A stretch of DNA of 64,000 nt from Nocardioides carbamazepini (GTDB taxonomy: Bacteria; Actinomycetota; Actinomycetes; Propionibacteriales; Nocardioidaceae), in the NCBI RefSeq assembly GCF_024614185.1, contig NZ_JAHTLF010000018.1:128429-192428 (forward strand). The letters run 5' to 3'. Under the pieces are notes generated by a model that ran no database searches, had not been told where the DNA came from, and saw only the letters and a program-made list of their open reading frames with translations. Each line of letters opens with the position of its first letter. Position 1 is the first letter of the stretch. Positions 51,450-59,724 of this stretch are shown here, one piece after another. The translations under genes and the position numbers were made by a program.

Positions 51450-52406
51450 ATGACCAAGGCTGCCAAGACGAAGGTGGCGATCATCGGGTCCGGCAACATC
51501 GGCACCGACCTGATGATCAAGGTGCTGCAGACCGCGCAGCACGTCGAGATGGGCGCCCTGGTCGGCATCGACCCGGACTCCGACGGCCTCGCCCGCGCGC
51601 GCGACCTCGGCGTCCCGACGACGCACGAGGGTGTCGAGGGCCTGATCGCGATGCCCGGGTTCGCCGACATCGACATCGTCTTCGACGCCACGTCGGCGAA
51701 GGCGCACCTCCACAACGACGCGCTGCTGCGTCCGCTCGGCAAGCGGCTGATCGACCTCACGCCGGCCGCCATCGGTCCGTTCGTGATCCCGGCGGTCAAC
51801 ATCGACGAGCACCTCGACGCGCCGAACCTCAACATGGTCACCTGCGGCGGCCAGGCCACGATCCCCATCGTGGCCGCGATCTCCCGCGTCGTCCCCGTGG
51901 AGTACGCCGAGATCGTGGCCTCGATCTCCTCGAAGTCCGCCGGTCCCGGCACCCGCGCCAACATCGACGAGTTCACCGAGACCACCTCGGGCGCGATCGC
52001 GCGGGTCGGTGGCGCCAAGCGCGGCAAGGCCGTCATCATCCTCAACCCGGCCGAGCCGCCGCTGATGATGCGCGACACGGTCTTCGCCCTCGTCCACGCA
52101 CCGGACCCGGCCGTGCACGACGAGATCCGCGCCAGTGTGGAGAAGATGGTCGCCGACGTGGCGGCGTACGTCCCCGGCTACCAGCTGGTCCAGAAGGTCC
52201 AGATCGCCGAGATCCCCGGCGACCAGCCGGTCGAGACGCTGCTGGTCGACGGCGCGGACCGCCCGACCCACCAGGTGTCGGTGTTCCTCCAGGTCACCGG
52301 CGCCGGCCACTACCTCCCGGCGTACGCCGGCAACCTCGACATCATGACCTCGGCCGGCCTCCAGGTCGCCGAGCGCATCGCTGCGGCGAAGGAGAACGCG
52401 CTGTGA
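51450..52406 (+). CDS. Acetaldehyde dehydrogenase (acylating)
   Basis: The 318-residue protein has the N-terminal VAIIGSGNIGTDLMIKVL Rossmann motif, FDATSAKAH, the catalytic Cys in NMVTCGGQATIP and the central SKSAGPGTRANIDEFTETT. It converts acetaldehyde (or propanal) from the aldolase to acetyl-CoA (or propionyl-CoA) with NAD and CoA. The aldolase partner is encoded next, and the two normally form a channelling complex. ATG 51450 was chosen because AAGGAG lies 8 bases upstream; ATG 51444, overlapping the previous stop, is the alternative. Confidence 0.94.
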   Translation: MTKAAKTKVAIIGSGNIGTDLMIKVLQTAQHVEMGALVGIDPDSDGLARARDLGVPTTHEGVEGLIAMPGFADIDIVFDATSAKAHLHNDALLRPLGKRLIDLTPAAIGPFVIPAVNIDEHLDAPNLNMVTCGGQATIPIVAAISRVVPVEYAEIVASISSKSAGPGTRANIDEFTETTSGAIARVGGAKRGKAVIILNPAEPPLMMRDTVFALVHAPDPAVHDEIRASVEKMVADVAAYVPGYQLVQKVQIAEIPGDQPVETLLVDGADRPTHQVSVFLQVTGAGHYLPAYAGNLDIMTSAGLQVAERIAAAKENAL

Positions 52407-53431
52407 GCAAGACCAAGATCTTCGTCCAGGACGTCACCCTGCGCGACGGCATGCACGCGATCCGGCACCGGATCTCGCCCGCCGACGTGAAGCGGATCGT
52501 CGTCGCCCTGGATGAGGCCGGCGTCGACGCGCTCGAGGTCGCCCACGGCGACGGTCTCGCGGGCGGCTCGGTCAACTACGGGCCCGGCTCGCACACCGAC
52601 TGGGAGTGGCTCGAGGCCGCCGCGTCGGTGCTGAAGAACGCCCGGCTCACCACCCTGCTGCTGCCCGGTGTGGGCACCGTCCACGAGCTCAAGCGCGCCT
52701 ACGACCTCGGCGTCCGCTCGGTGCGCATCGCGACCCACTGCACCGAGGCCGACGTCTCGGCGCAGCACATCGCCGCCGCCCGCGAGCTCGGCATGGACGT
52801 CTCCGGCTTCCTGATGCTCTCCCACATGGCCGAGCCCGAGCATCTCGCCCAGCAGGCCAAGCTGATGGAGTCCTACGGCGCCCACTGCGTCTATGTCACC
52901 GACTCCGGCGGCCGCCTCACCATGGACGACGTCGCCGCGCGCGTGCAGGCCTACCGCGGCGTCCTGAACGCCGAGACCGAGATCGGCATCCACGCCCACG
53001 AGAACCTCTCGCTGTCGGTGGCCAACTCGGTCGTCGCCGTCCAGAACGGCGTCTACCGCGTCGACGCCTCCCTCGCCGGCCACGGCGCGGGCGCGGGCAA
53101 CTGTCCGATCGAGCCGTTCATCGCGGTCGCCGACCTGATGGGCTTCGAGCACGGCTGCGACGTCTTCAAGCTGCAGGACGCCGCCGACGACATCGTCCGC
53201 CCGCTCCAGGACCGCCCGGTCCGGGTCGACCGCGAGACGCTGACCCTCGGCTACGCCGGCGTCTACTCCTCGTTCCTGCGCCACGCCGAGCGCGCCGCCG
53301 AGCAGTACGACGTCGACGTCCGCGACATCCTCATGGAGTGCGGCCGCCGCCGGCTCGTCGGTGGCCAGGAGGACATGATCGTCGACATCGCGCTCACCAT
53401 CGTGGCCGAGCGCGAGGCCGCTCTGGTCTGA
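52403..53431 (+). CDS. dmpG: 4-hydroxy-2-oxovalerate aldolase
   Basis: The 342-residue DRE-TIM aldolase has the metal site VQDVTLRDGMHAIRH, EVAHGDGLAGGSVNYG, LLLPGVGT, VYVTDSGGRL and IGIHAHENLSLSVANS. It splits 4-hydroxy-2-oxovalerate into pyruvate and acetaldehyde, which passes to the acylating dehydrogenase. The start is GTG 52403 within a GTGA overlap. The aldolase is the last gene of the operon and is followed by a 32-bp repeat array. Confidence 0.95.
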   Translation: MSKTKIFVQDVTLRDGMHAIRHRISPADVKRIVVALDEAGVDALEVAHGDGLAGGSVNYGPGSHTDWEWLEAAASVLKNARLTTLLLPGVGTVHELKRAYDLGVRSVRIATHCTEADVSAQHIAAARELGMDVSGFLMLSHMAEPEHLAQQAKLMESYGAHCVYVTDSGGRLTMDDVAARVQAYRGVLNAETEIGIHAHENLSLSVANSVVAVQNGVYRVDASLAGHGAGAGNCPIEPFIAVADLMGFEHGCDVFKLQDAADDIVRPLQDRPVRVDRETLTLGYAGVYSSFLRHAERAAEQYDVDVRDILMECGRRRLVGGQEDMIVDIALTIVAEREAALV

Positions 53432-53436
53432 CCCGC

Positions 53437-53555
53437 GACCCGGCGCAGACTGAACTCGGAACGACGCCGACCCGGCGCAGACTGAACTCGGAACGACGCC
53501 GACCCGGCGCAGACTGAACTCGGAACGACGCCGACCCGGCGCAGATTGAACTCAG
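53437..53555. repeat. 32-bp-period repeat locus 3, tandem array
   Basis: Three identical 32-bp units (53437-53468, 53469-53500 and 53501-53532; core GACCCGGCGCAGACTGAA) are followed by a partial fourth with an ATTGAA variant (53533-53555). The array fills the gap between the convergent aldolase and siderophore-reductase genes, and its last unit includes the stop codon of the latter (53552-53554). Confidence 0.92.
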
Positions 53556-54544
53556 GAGCGCATCGAGACGCCCTCGCGCCAGTAGCCCATGAAGGCGACC
53601 TGGCGCCGGTCCAGGCCGAGGTCGTTGACCAGCTTGCGGCGCAGGCCGGTCACGACCTTGGACTCGCCCGCGATCCACGCGTAGAGCCCGGCGTACGGCG
53701 CGTCGCCGGTCGGGACCGCCGTCTCCGCCGCGACCTCCTCGCCGGAGGAGGAGTGGACCGGGGTCTCCCACAGGTCGGGGTCGATCTCGTCGTCGGACAC
53801 CACGACCGCTTCAGTGGGAACGGTGCCGGTCAGGTGCGCGAGGACCGCCGCGTGCAGCTCCTCGCCGCGGGCGCCGCCGTTGCGGGGCAGCCAGGTCACC
53901 GTCACGCCCGCGGGCGCCACGAAGTCCTGGGCGTCCGCGTCGACCGGGATCTCGACGAACGCCGCTCCGGTCGCGTCGGCCGGCAGGTCGCGCAGCACGC
54001 CGCGGATGGCGGGTACGGCGGTCTCGTCACCCACCAGCAGCAGTCGGCTCGCGGCTCCCGGCGACCACTCGATGCCGCCGAACTCGTGGCCCTTGCGGGG
54101 AGCGAGGGTGACCAGGCGCTGGCCCGGAGCCGCCTGGAGCGCCCACCGGTTGCCCGCGCCGTCCAGTGCGTCGCCGTGGCCGTCCGCCGGGTCGCTCTCG
54201 TGCACCACGATGTCGACGACCAGCCGGGTCTCGGTGCCCTCGCCGACGACGTCGCGGATCGTGTAGGTCCGCATCGAGCCGCGCTCGTGCTCCGGGATCT
54301 CGATCCAGGTGGTCCACCACGACTCGTCCGCGCCCGCGAACGACGGCAGGCTCCCGGCCGCGTTGGGGAAGATCAGCTTGATCCGCTGGTCGTAGACCGG
54401 CCCGTCCGGGCCCAGCTCCGCGAGCGCGCCCCCGCCGAGCACGACCCGCACGAAGGACGGCGAGACCCGCTCCACCTCCAGCACCTCGACCTCGGTGAGG
54501 AGCATGGGCAGGGTGGCGACGTACTCGTTCTGCTCGACGGTCAT
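53552..54544 (-). CDS. Siderophore-interacting protein (NAD(P)H-dependent ferric-siderophore reductase)
   Basis: The 330-residue ViuB/SIP-family protein has the FAD-binding barrel with MRTYTIRDV and the sequence GDETAVPAIRGVLRDLP. The C-terminal NAD(P)H region ends GLYAWIAGESKVVTGLRRKL and VAFMGYWREG. It reduces ferric siderophores in the cytoplasm to release iron. An IdeR/DtxR box overlaps the start codon, so iron represses it. Its stop codon lies in the repeat array. Confidence 0.93.
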   Translation of the reverse strand: MTVEQNEYVATLPMLLTEVEVLEVERVSPSFVRVVLGGGALAELGPDGPVYDQRIKLIFPNAAGSLPSFAGADESWWTTWIEIPEHERGSMRTYTIRDVVGEGTETRLVVDIVVHESDPADGHGDALDGAGNRWALQAAPGQRLVTLAPRKGHEFGGIEWSPGAASRLLLVGDETAVPAIRGVLRDLPADATGAAFVEIPVDADAQDFVAPAGVTVTWLPRNGGARGEELHAAVLAHLTGTVPTEAVVVSDDEIDPDLWETPVHSSSGEEVAAETAVPTGDAPYAGLYAWIAGESKVVTGLRRKLVNDLGLDRRQVAFMGYWREGVSMRS

Positions 54545-54562
54545 GAGGTCAGGCTAACCTAA
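54544..54562 (-). promoter_or_regulatory. IdeR/DtxR iron box
   Basis: On the minus strand TTAGGTTAGCCTGACCTCA matches the 19-bp IdeR/DtxR consensus TTAGGTTAGSCTAACCTAA at 17 positions. It overlaps the ATG of the siderophore-interacting protein, so repression and a leaderless or very short leader are implied. Confidence 0.88.
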
Positions 54563-54576
54563 CCACACGTGTGCCC

Positions 54577-55152
54577 TCAGATCGTGGTCCGGTGGAAGTT
54601 CTGGAACGACCGCGACGGCGTCGGCCCGCGCTGGCCCTGGTAGCGCGAGCCGTACTTCTCCGAGCCGTACGGGTGCTCGCTCGGCGAGGAGAGCCGGAAG
54701 AAGCAGAACTGTCCGATCTTCATGCCCGGGTAGAGCTTGATCGGCAGCGTCGCGACATTGGCCAGCTCCAGCGTCACGTGCCCCGAGAAGCCGGGGTCGA
54801 CGAAGCCGGCGGTCGCGTGGGTGAGCAGCCCGAGCCGGCCCAGCGACGACTTGCCCTCGACGCGGGCCGCGATGTCGTCGGGCAACGTCACGACCTCGTA
54901 CGTCGACCCGAGCACGAACTCGCCCGGGTGCAGGATGAACGGCTCGGCGCCCTCCGGCTCCACCACCCTGGTGAGGTCGGACTGGTCGGCGGCCGGGTCG
55001 ATCGACGGGTACTTGTGGTTGTCGAAGACCCGGAAGAACCGGTCCAGGCGGAAGTCCACCGACGACGGCTGCATCAGCCCCGGGTCGTAGGGCTCGAGGC
55101 CGATCCGGCCGGCGTCGATCTCGGCGGTGATGTCGCGGTCGCTGAGCAGCAC
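54577..55152 (-). CDS. dcd: dCTP deaminase (probably bifunctional, producing dUMP)
   Basis: The 191-residue protein is nearly canonical for actinobacterial Dcd: MLLSDRDITAEIDAGRIGLE, QPSSVDFRLDRFFRVF, HPGEFVLGSTYEVVTLP, EGKSSLGRLGLL, AGFVDPGFSGHVTLEL and SRYQGQRGPTPSRS. It deaminates dCTP to make dUTP or dUMP for thymidylate synthesis. GTG 55152 gives the standard length. It is divergent from the GDSL esterase gene. Confidence 0.95.
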   Translation of the reverse strand: MLLSDRDITAEIDAGRIGLEPYDPGLMQPSSVDFRLDRFFRVFDNHKYPSIDPAADQSDLTRVVEPEGAEPFILHPGEFVLGSTYEVVTLPDDIAARVEGKSSLGRLGLLTHATAGFVDPGFSGHVTLELANVATLPIKLYPGMKIGQFCFFRLSSPSEHPYGSEKYGSRYQGQRGPTPSRSFQNFHRTTI

Positions 55153-55216
55153 GCCCCGCACCCTACCGGCCCCACCTGCCTGCACGTGGCGCCGATCACG
55201 GGCGCAGAATGCTGGG

Positions 55217-55990
55217 ATGACCTTCAGCAAGTACGTCGCCCTGGGCGACTCGTTCACCGAAGGGGTCGGTGACCCCGACCCGGCGCGTCCCAACGGCCTG
55301 CGGGGATGGGCCGACCGGACGGCGGAGGCGCTGGCCGCGCGGGCGGCCGCCGAGGGCGCCGACCTCGGCTACGCCAACCTCGCGATCCGGGGCCGCAAGC
55401 TGCCCGCGATCATCGACGAGCAGGTCGACGCCGCGCTCGCGCTCGGCCCCGACCTGGTCAGCATCCACGGTGGCGGCAACGACGTGCTGCGTCCCAAGGT
55501 CGACCTCGACGCCCTCGCGGCGTCGTACGACGAGGCGATCGGCCGGCTCGCCGCCGGCGGCGCCCACGTCGTGATGTTCACGATCGCCGACACCGGCGAC
55601 AGCGGCGTGCTGAAGGTGATCCGCGGCCGCACCGCGATCTTCAACGAGTGGGTCCGTGAGATCGCGGAGAAGCACGGCGCCACCCTGGTCGACATGTGGC
55701 GGATGCGTGGCTGGAAGGTCGCCGAGGTGATGGACGAGGACCGACTGCACCTCAACGCCGTCGGTCACCAGGCGATCGCCATCGCCGCCCTCGACGCGCT
55801 GGGCGTCGCCCACGGCCTGCGGCCCCTGGACCCGGTGCCCGCACCGGTGCTGTCGGCGCGCGAGCAGCGCGCCGCCGATCTCGCCTGGGCCCGCGCGCAC
55901 CTCGCCCCCTGGGTGCAGCGGCGGGTCACCGGCCGATCGTCGGGCGACGGGGTGGCACCGAAGCGACCCACCTTCCAACCCATCGGGTAG
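55217..55990 (+). CDS. SGNH/GDSL hydrolase
   Basis: The 257-residue protein has block I GDSFTEGVGD (nucleophile Ser), block III GGGNDVLRPK and block V DRLHLNAVGH (Asp and His). There is no signal peptide, so it is a cytoplasmic esterase or acyl-hydrolase; its substrate is unknown. A hairpin (56036-56056) and then a tRNA gene follow. Confidence 0.88.
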   Translation: MTFSKYVALGDSFTEGVGDPDPARPNGLRGWADRTAEALAARAAAEGADLGYANLAIRGRKLPAIIDEQVDAALALGPDLVSIHGGGNDVLRPKVDLDALAASYDEAIGRLAAGGAHVVMFTIADTGDSGVLKVIRGRTAIFNEWVREIAEKHGATLVDMWRMRGWKVAEVMDEDRLHLNAVGHQAIAIAALDALGVAHGLRPLDPVPAPVLSAREQRAADLAWARAHLAPWVQRRVTGRSSGDGVAPKRPTFQPIG

Positions 55991-56035
55991 CATCCTCCAT
56001 CGCACGGGATTCCGTCCGCGACACCTTCGGGGGTC

Positions 56036-56056
56036 CACGGGGGCGGAGCCCCCGTG
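56036..56056. terminator. Hairpin between GDSL hydrolase and tRNA-Gly
   Basis: CACGGGGGC (56036-56044), GGA, GCCCCCGTG (56048-56056): perfect 9-bp arms ending four bases before the tRNA. It probably terminates the hydrolase transcript or marks the 5' leader of the pre-tRNA. Confidence 0.6.
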
Positions 56057-56059
56057 CGT

Positions 56060-56132
<73 letters not shown>

Positions 56133-56140
56133 CCGTTCAT

Positions 56141-56288
56141 ATGGCGCGAGCGTGTCGCCGCTGATCGACGCCTCGCCGGAGTCCCGTCGGACACTCGCTC
56201 CGGTCGCTGGCGCTCCCTGCGCTCGCGCCCGCCGCAGCTCCGGCCATGGCGCCGGCGGCGCCACGGCGCCGGGCAGGCGATCGGGTTG
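56141..56288. repeat. GC-rich intergenic element after tRNA-Gly, related to 26977-27235
   Basis: It begins ATGGCGCGAGCG and ends GGCGATCGGGTTG, like the intergenic element after bkdC. The middle (CGGTCGCTGGCGCTCCCTGC) resembles 27105-27130. Several short GCGCC-type palindromes are present, and there is no gene. Confidence 0.5.
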
Positions 56289-56297
56289 AATGAGGCC

Positions 56298-57074
56298 ATG
56301 GCACACGCGGAGCCACCGCCCTTCACCTTCGAGCCCCGGCGCCGCCGGCCGCTCGGGCTCCTCATCGCGCTGTGCCTGCTCCTGATCGGCGGCGTGTACG
56401 CCGGCTACGGCATCGGCTGCACGGTGATCGACGCGTACGAGGACGCGCCGCCGTCGTACGTCGCGGGGGACTCGATCGGCATCGTCACGATCGGCGGGAC
56501 GCTGGCCGTCGTGATCGGCTGGCTGACGTGGTCGCTCCTCGTCGACCGCCACCCGCGCGCCCTCGGCCAGCTCCACGCCCCGGGTGTCCTGCTCCCGGCG
56601 GCGGCCGCCGGACTGCTGCTCGCGTCGGTCGAGCTGGACGTCGCCGGCTGGTACGTCGGCGCCGCCGTCATCGCAGGCGCGGCCGGTGTCGGCCTCCTGC
56701 TGCTGGCCGTCGCGGCCGCGACGGCCCGTCGGCGACGTTGGCGCCTCGAGCTCGACCTGATCGCCCGCGGCACTCCGGTGCCGGCGACCGTAGCGGAGTC
56801 CGGTCTCGACCCCTACGACTTCGAGGAGGCCTCCAACGTGATCACCACGGCTGCCTTCCGCTTCACCGGGGCCGACGGCACCGTCTACCGGGTCCACCGT
56901 CGCGTCGTGATCCCCATCCGCGCCCCGCTCGTCGAGGGCCAGCGGACGACGATCTGGTACGACCCCGACCACCCCACCGACGACCGGCGGATCGTGGTCG
57001 GCATCCAGCACGCGTTGCGCTGGAACGTGCCGGTCCCGCGGGTGCCGACCGACCGGCCCGCCGTACCCTCCTGA
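56298..57074 (+). CDS. DUF3592-type membrane protein
   Basis: The 258-residue protein has about four hydrophobic helices in its first 145 residues. A soluble C-terminal domain follows: ARGTPVPATVAES, FRFTGADGTVYRVHRR and TTIWYDPDHPTDDR. This is the DUF3592-like beta pattern (VxGxxVxYDPxxP). The N-terminus is basic. Function unknown. The next start lies one base after its stop (TGA at 57072-57074, GTG at 57076), so it was probably co-transcribed with the original DUF2461 gene, now broken. Confidence 0.72.
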   Translation: MAHAEPPPFTFEPRRRRPLGLLIALCLLLIGGVYAGYGIGCTVIDAYEDAPPSYVAGDSIGIVTIGGTLAVVIGWLTWSLLVDRHPRALGQLHAPGVLLPAAAAGLLLASVELDVAGWYVGAAVIAGAAGVGLLLLAVAAATARRRRWRLELDLIARGTPVPATVAESGLDPYDFEEASNVITTAAFRFTGADGTVYRVHRRVVIPIRAPLVEGQRTTIWYDPDHPTDDRRIVVGIQHALRWNVPVPRVPTDRPAVPS

Positions 57075-57075
57075 C

Positions 57076-57284
57076 GTGGACTTCACCGGTTTCCCCGTCG
57101 CGGCACTCGACTTCTACGACGACCTCGAGGTCGACAACACCAAGTCGTTCTGGGAGGCGCACAAGTCGGTCTACAACGAGGGCGTGAAGGCGCCGATGGT
57201 GGCGCTGACCGACGCGCTCGGCCAGGAGTTCGGCGCGGCGTAGGTGTTCCGGTCCTACCGCGACGTGAGGTTCGCGAACGAGAA
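57076..57284 (+). pseudogene. Truncated 5' copy of the DUF2461 gene
   Basis: From GTG 57076 the translation MDFTGFPVAALDFYDDLEVD runs for 55 codons to an in-frame TAG (57241-57243). From 57100 to 57284 it aligns without gaps to 61941-62125 of the intact DUF2461 gene with about nine differences (about 95% identity). Homology then stops abruptly. The stop corresponds to an AAG codon in the intact copy. The fragment marks the left edge of the inserted island. Confidence 0.9.
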
Positions 57285-57407
57285 CCTGCACTTTCCGCAA
57301 TGAATGGGGTCTCAGGTGGTCCTGTTCTACCGCACGGTCGAGCGACCTTGGCAAGGTTGCCTTCGTTTTGGATGGCACTGTCGGCGTCTGCGGCTATCTT
57401 TCGGTGC

Positions 57408-58643
57408 ATGACGCAGCCTGCGGCGGAAACGTCGACACCCACCGACGACGACCCGGTTACGATTCCGGCGGAGTCTGGGGCGGGGCGAAGGAAGCGGACA
57501 CCGCGACCCTTCCCCGCGACGTCGTTCAAGGAGGCGCTGTTTCTCGCCCAGGCGATTCAGAGGCATGGGGCAGGTCAGCGCACCCGCCGTCTGACGCTCT
57601 TCGAGGCCTTGGACAGGTCGCCTGACAGCGGCCCGACTCGGAAACTGATCACCGCAAGTGTCCAGTACGGCATTACGACTGGTGGGTACTCCGCTGAGTG
57701 GCTCGACCTGACGCCTGCTGGGAAGGTTGCGTCTAATCCGACTGCACCGGCGCGGGCGCAGCTAGAAGCGAGCTTGGACCTCGCCATCCTCTCCAACCCC
57801 GCCTTCGGTGCGATCTACGAGAAGTACAAGGGGAGTCGGCTCCCGACAGGCGAGGTTCTTCGGGACGCTGCTCGGGAGGCGGGTGTTGATGAGGCTTTTG
57901 TCGCGGAGTGCGTAGAGACCTTCCTGGCGAACGCTCGGGACCTCGGCCTCATCCGCACCATCGGAGGCTCCGAGCACCTTGTCACCGTGGAAGCAGCCAT
58001 CGAAGCTGTGGCCGACGACGCGGATGTCGAGGCGGATGTCGAGGCGGAGGCAGTTGATACGGACAACGCGCCTGACGAGCATGTTTCTGAGAGCACGGGC
58101 GCAGCGGCTTCGCCTACGAAGACCACCAAGCGTGCTGCTGGGGCGAGTGGCCTCGACGACGTTTGCTTCGTCATTTCACCGATTGGCAGTGCGGATTCGG
58201 TCGAGCGGAAACATGCTGACCTGATGCTGGCCGCCCTCGTCGAGCCGTCTCTGGCTGAGCTGGGCCTACGAGCAGTCCGCGCGGACGGCATCAGCAAGCC
58301 GGGACTGATCACCGGCCAGGTCATGGACCACGTTGCTCGCGCTGCGCTCGTCATTGCAGACCTAAGCTTCGGAAATCCCAACGTCTACTACGAGCTGGCT
58401 CTACGCCATGCGACGCGCAAGCCGACAGTGCAGATCATCCGAACTTCAGACCGGCTGCCTTTCGATGTCGGCCAGTATCGGACAGTTCAGATCGACATGA
58501 CAGACATCTACACACTAGTTCCGCAGATCGATCTGCATCGCCAGGAGATCACCCGACAATGCCGAGCAGCCCTTGAAGAGGGCGCCACTTCCGAGAGCCC
58601 GTTGTCGCAGTTCTATCCGCAGTTCTGGGGCCAGATTAGGTAG
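57408..58643 (+). CDS. Winged-helix plus TIR/deoxyribosyltransferase-like predicted effector
   Basis: The 411-residue protein has an N-terminal helical DNA-binding-like region (about 35-170: TSFKEALFLAQAIQRHGAGQ, LITASVQYGITTGGY, LTPAGKVASNP) that resembles DUF5343-type winged helices. An acidic linker follows. The C-terminal alpha/beta domain (about 250-380) contains DVCFVISPIGSADSVERKHA, VMDHVARAALVIADLS and NPNVYYELALRHA. This domain matches the TIR-like/nucleoside 2-deoxyribosyltransferase superfamily found in bacterial immune effectors; the YE in NPNVYYEL is the usual catalytic Glu position. TATCTT eight bases before the ATG suggests a leaderless transcript. First gene of the island. Confidence 0.7.
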   Translation: MTQPAAETSTPTDDDPVTIPAESGAGRRKRTPRPFPATSFKEALFLAQAIQRHGAGQRTRRLTLFEALDRSPDSGPTRKLITASVQYGITTGGYSAEWLDLTPAGKVASNPTAPARAQLEASLDLAILSNPAFGAIYEKYKGSRLPTGEVLRDAAREAGVDEAFVAECVETFLANARDLGLIRTIGGSEHLVTVEAAIEAVADDADVEADVEAEAVDTDNAPDEHVSESTGAAASPTKTTKRAAGASGLDDVCFVISPIGSADSVERKHADLMLAALVEPSLAELGLRAVRADGISKPGLITGQVMDHVARAALVIADLSFGNPNVYYELALRHATRKPTVQIIRTSDRLPFDVGQYRTVQIDMTDIYTLVPQIDLHRQEITRQCRAALEEGATSESPLSQFYPQFWGQIR

Positions 58644-58700
58644 CACTGCGCCACGCTGAAGGGCAACTGGGACGGGCCGTGCTGCTGCCGTGACCCGGTG

Positions 58701-59723
58701 CTACAAGTCAAGGTCGACGTCAGTGCCGACGGCCTCCAAAGGCTTCAGCCACCGGTCAGGCAGACCGTGATTCCGCCAGGCCGTTACCAGCGCCCACGGT
58801 CGACTGCTTAGCGCTTCCAGCACGCCGATGCTCTCGGGCTGCGACCACAACACATAGTCGGAGACCGTCGCCATGCTGCTGCGCGGGCCGTAGTCGTCGT
58901 ACATCGCGCGCAGCCAGTTCTTCTGCTCGGTGACCCAGCTGCCGAGGACGCTGTCATACTGGCGATGGTCCTCCGCTGGGATCGCTTCGGCCAGTGCGCC
59001 GCATACCCGCCGTGTCAGATCAGCGTTGCCCGTGTTGCCCTCGAAACGGGCGTAGTTGGCAGCGAGGGCGTCCGGAAGGTCATGGGTCGCCAACCGATCT
59101 GCAAGTTCTTCTGCGGGAGCGTCCTCGGGGAGCTTCTCCATGACCCGGGACACCTCCCCGTCAAACAGTTCTACGAGGGCCACAAGCCGCCAGATGGCTC
59201 TGCGGTCGTCGGCGTCCAGCTCGGCTTGCGGCTTGTAGACCAACCTATGCGACACCTCCGACCAAGCATGCTGAGCGATGGTCCGGATCTGGATCTCGAC
59301 CGGGATCTGCTCCTGGTCGCCGTCCCGAGATGGGGCGTAGATGTCGAGGTGGAGGCCCGAGTAGGCCAACTCCCGCTCGCCAACCTGGAGGCGCTTGTCA
59401 GTGATGCCGTAGACCTGCAGCCGGCCGTCGGCTTCGATCAGCCGGTGAATCCGGTCGACCTCATCGGCCCGATGCACGAGAGCACGGGCGCCGACCTTGT
59501 CGGTGATCTGGGCCCAGGGATCTGTGTAATCGTCTCGCAGCTCGACCTTGCCCCGGAAGCTATCGATTTCCTTGACGCGCGATGACACCGCGGCATAGAT
59601 CGACCCCGCGCCGAGGATGTCCTTGAGGGCCTCGACGACATCGTCGGCTGCCTGCTGGAACCGAGGCTGGGTGTCGATGAACCGCTGGATCAGTTCGTCG
59701 TTCGACGGGGTTTCGTCGGACAT
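58701..59723 (-). CDS. RelA/SpoT synthetase-domain protein
   Basis: The 340-residue protein carries an apparently intact (p)ppGpp-synthetase-type domain. It has SSRVKEIDSFRGK with the RxKxxxSxxxK pattern (49-59), DKVGARA (75-81), YSGLH (121-125) and EIQIRTIAQHAWSEVSH (143-159, catalytic Glu143). There is no HD hydrolase domain. The roughly 170-residue C-terminal part is helical and unassigned. Stand-alone proteins of this kind are alarmone synthetases or toxic pyrophosphokinases (toxSAS, CapRel). Its start lies one base from the stop of the NdpA-like gene, so the two form one operon; the partner may control its activity. Confidence 0.82.
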   Translation of the reverse strand: MSDETPSNDELIQRFIDTQPRFQQAADDVVEALKDILGAGSIYAAVSSRVKEIDSFRGKVELRDDYTDPWAQITDKVGARALVHRADEVDRIHRLIEADGRLQVYGITDKRLQVGERELAYSGLHLDIYAPSRDGDQEQIPVEIQIRTIAQHAWSEVSHRLVYKPQAELDADDRRAIWRLVALVELFDGEVSRVMEKLPEDAPAEELADRLATHDLPDALAANYARFEGNTGNADLTRRVCGALAEAIPAEDHRQYDSVLGSWVTEQKNWLRAMYDDYGPRSSMATVSDYVLWSQPESIGVLEALSSRPWALVTAWRNHGLPDRWLKPLEAVGTDVDLDL

Positions 59724-59724
59724 C

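Noticed and set aside
53437..53555. Possible CRISPR array (regular 32-bp units)
   Set aside because: Units are contiguous and nearly identical with no unique spacers; no cas genes nearby.
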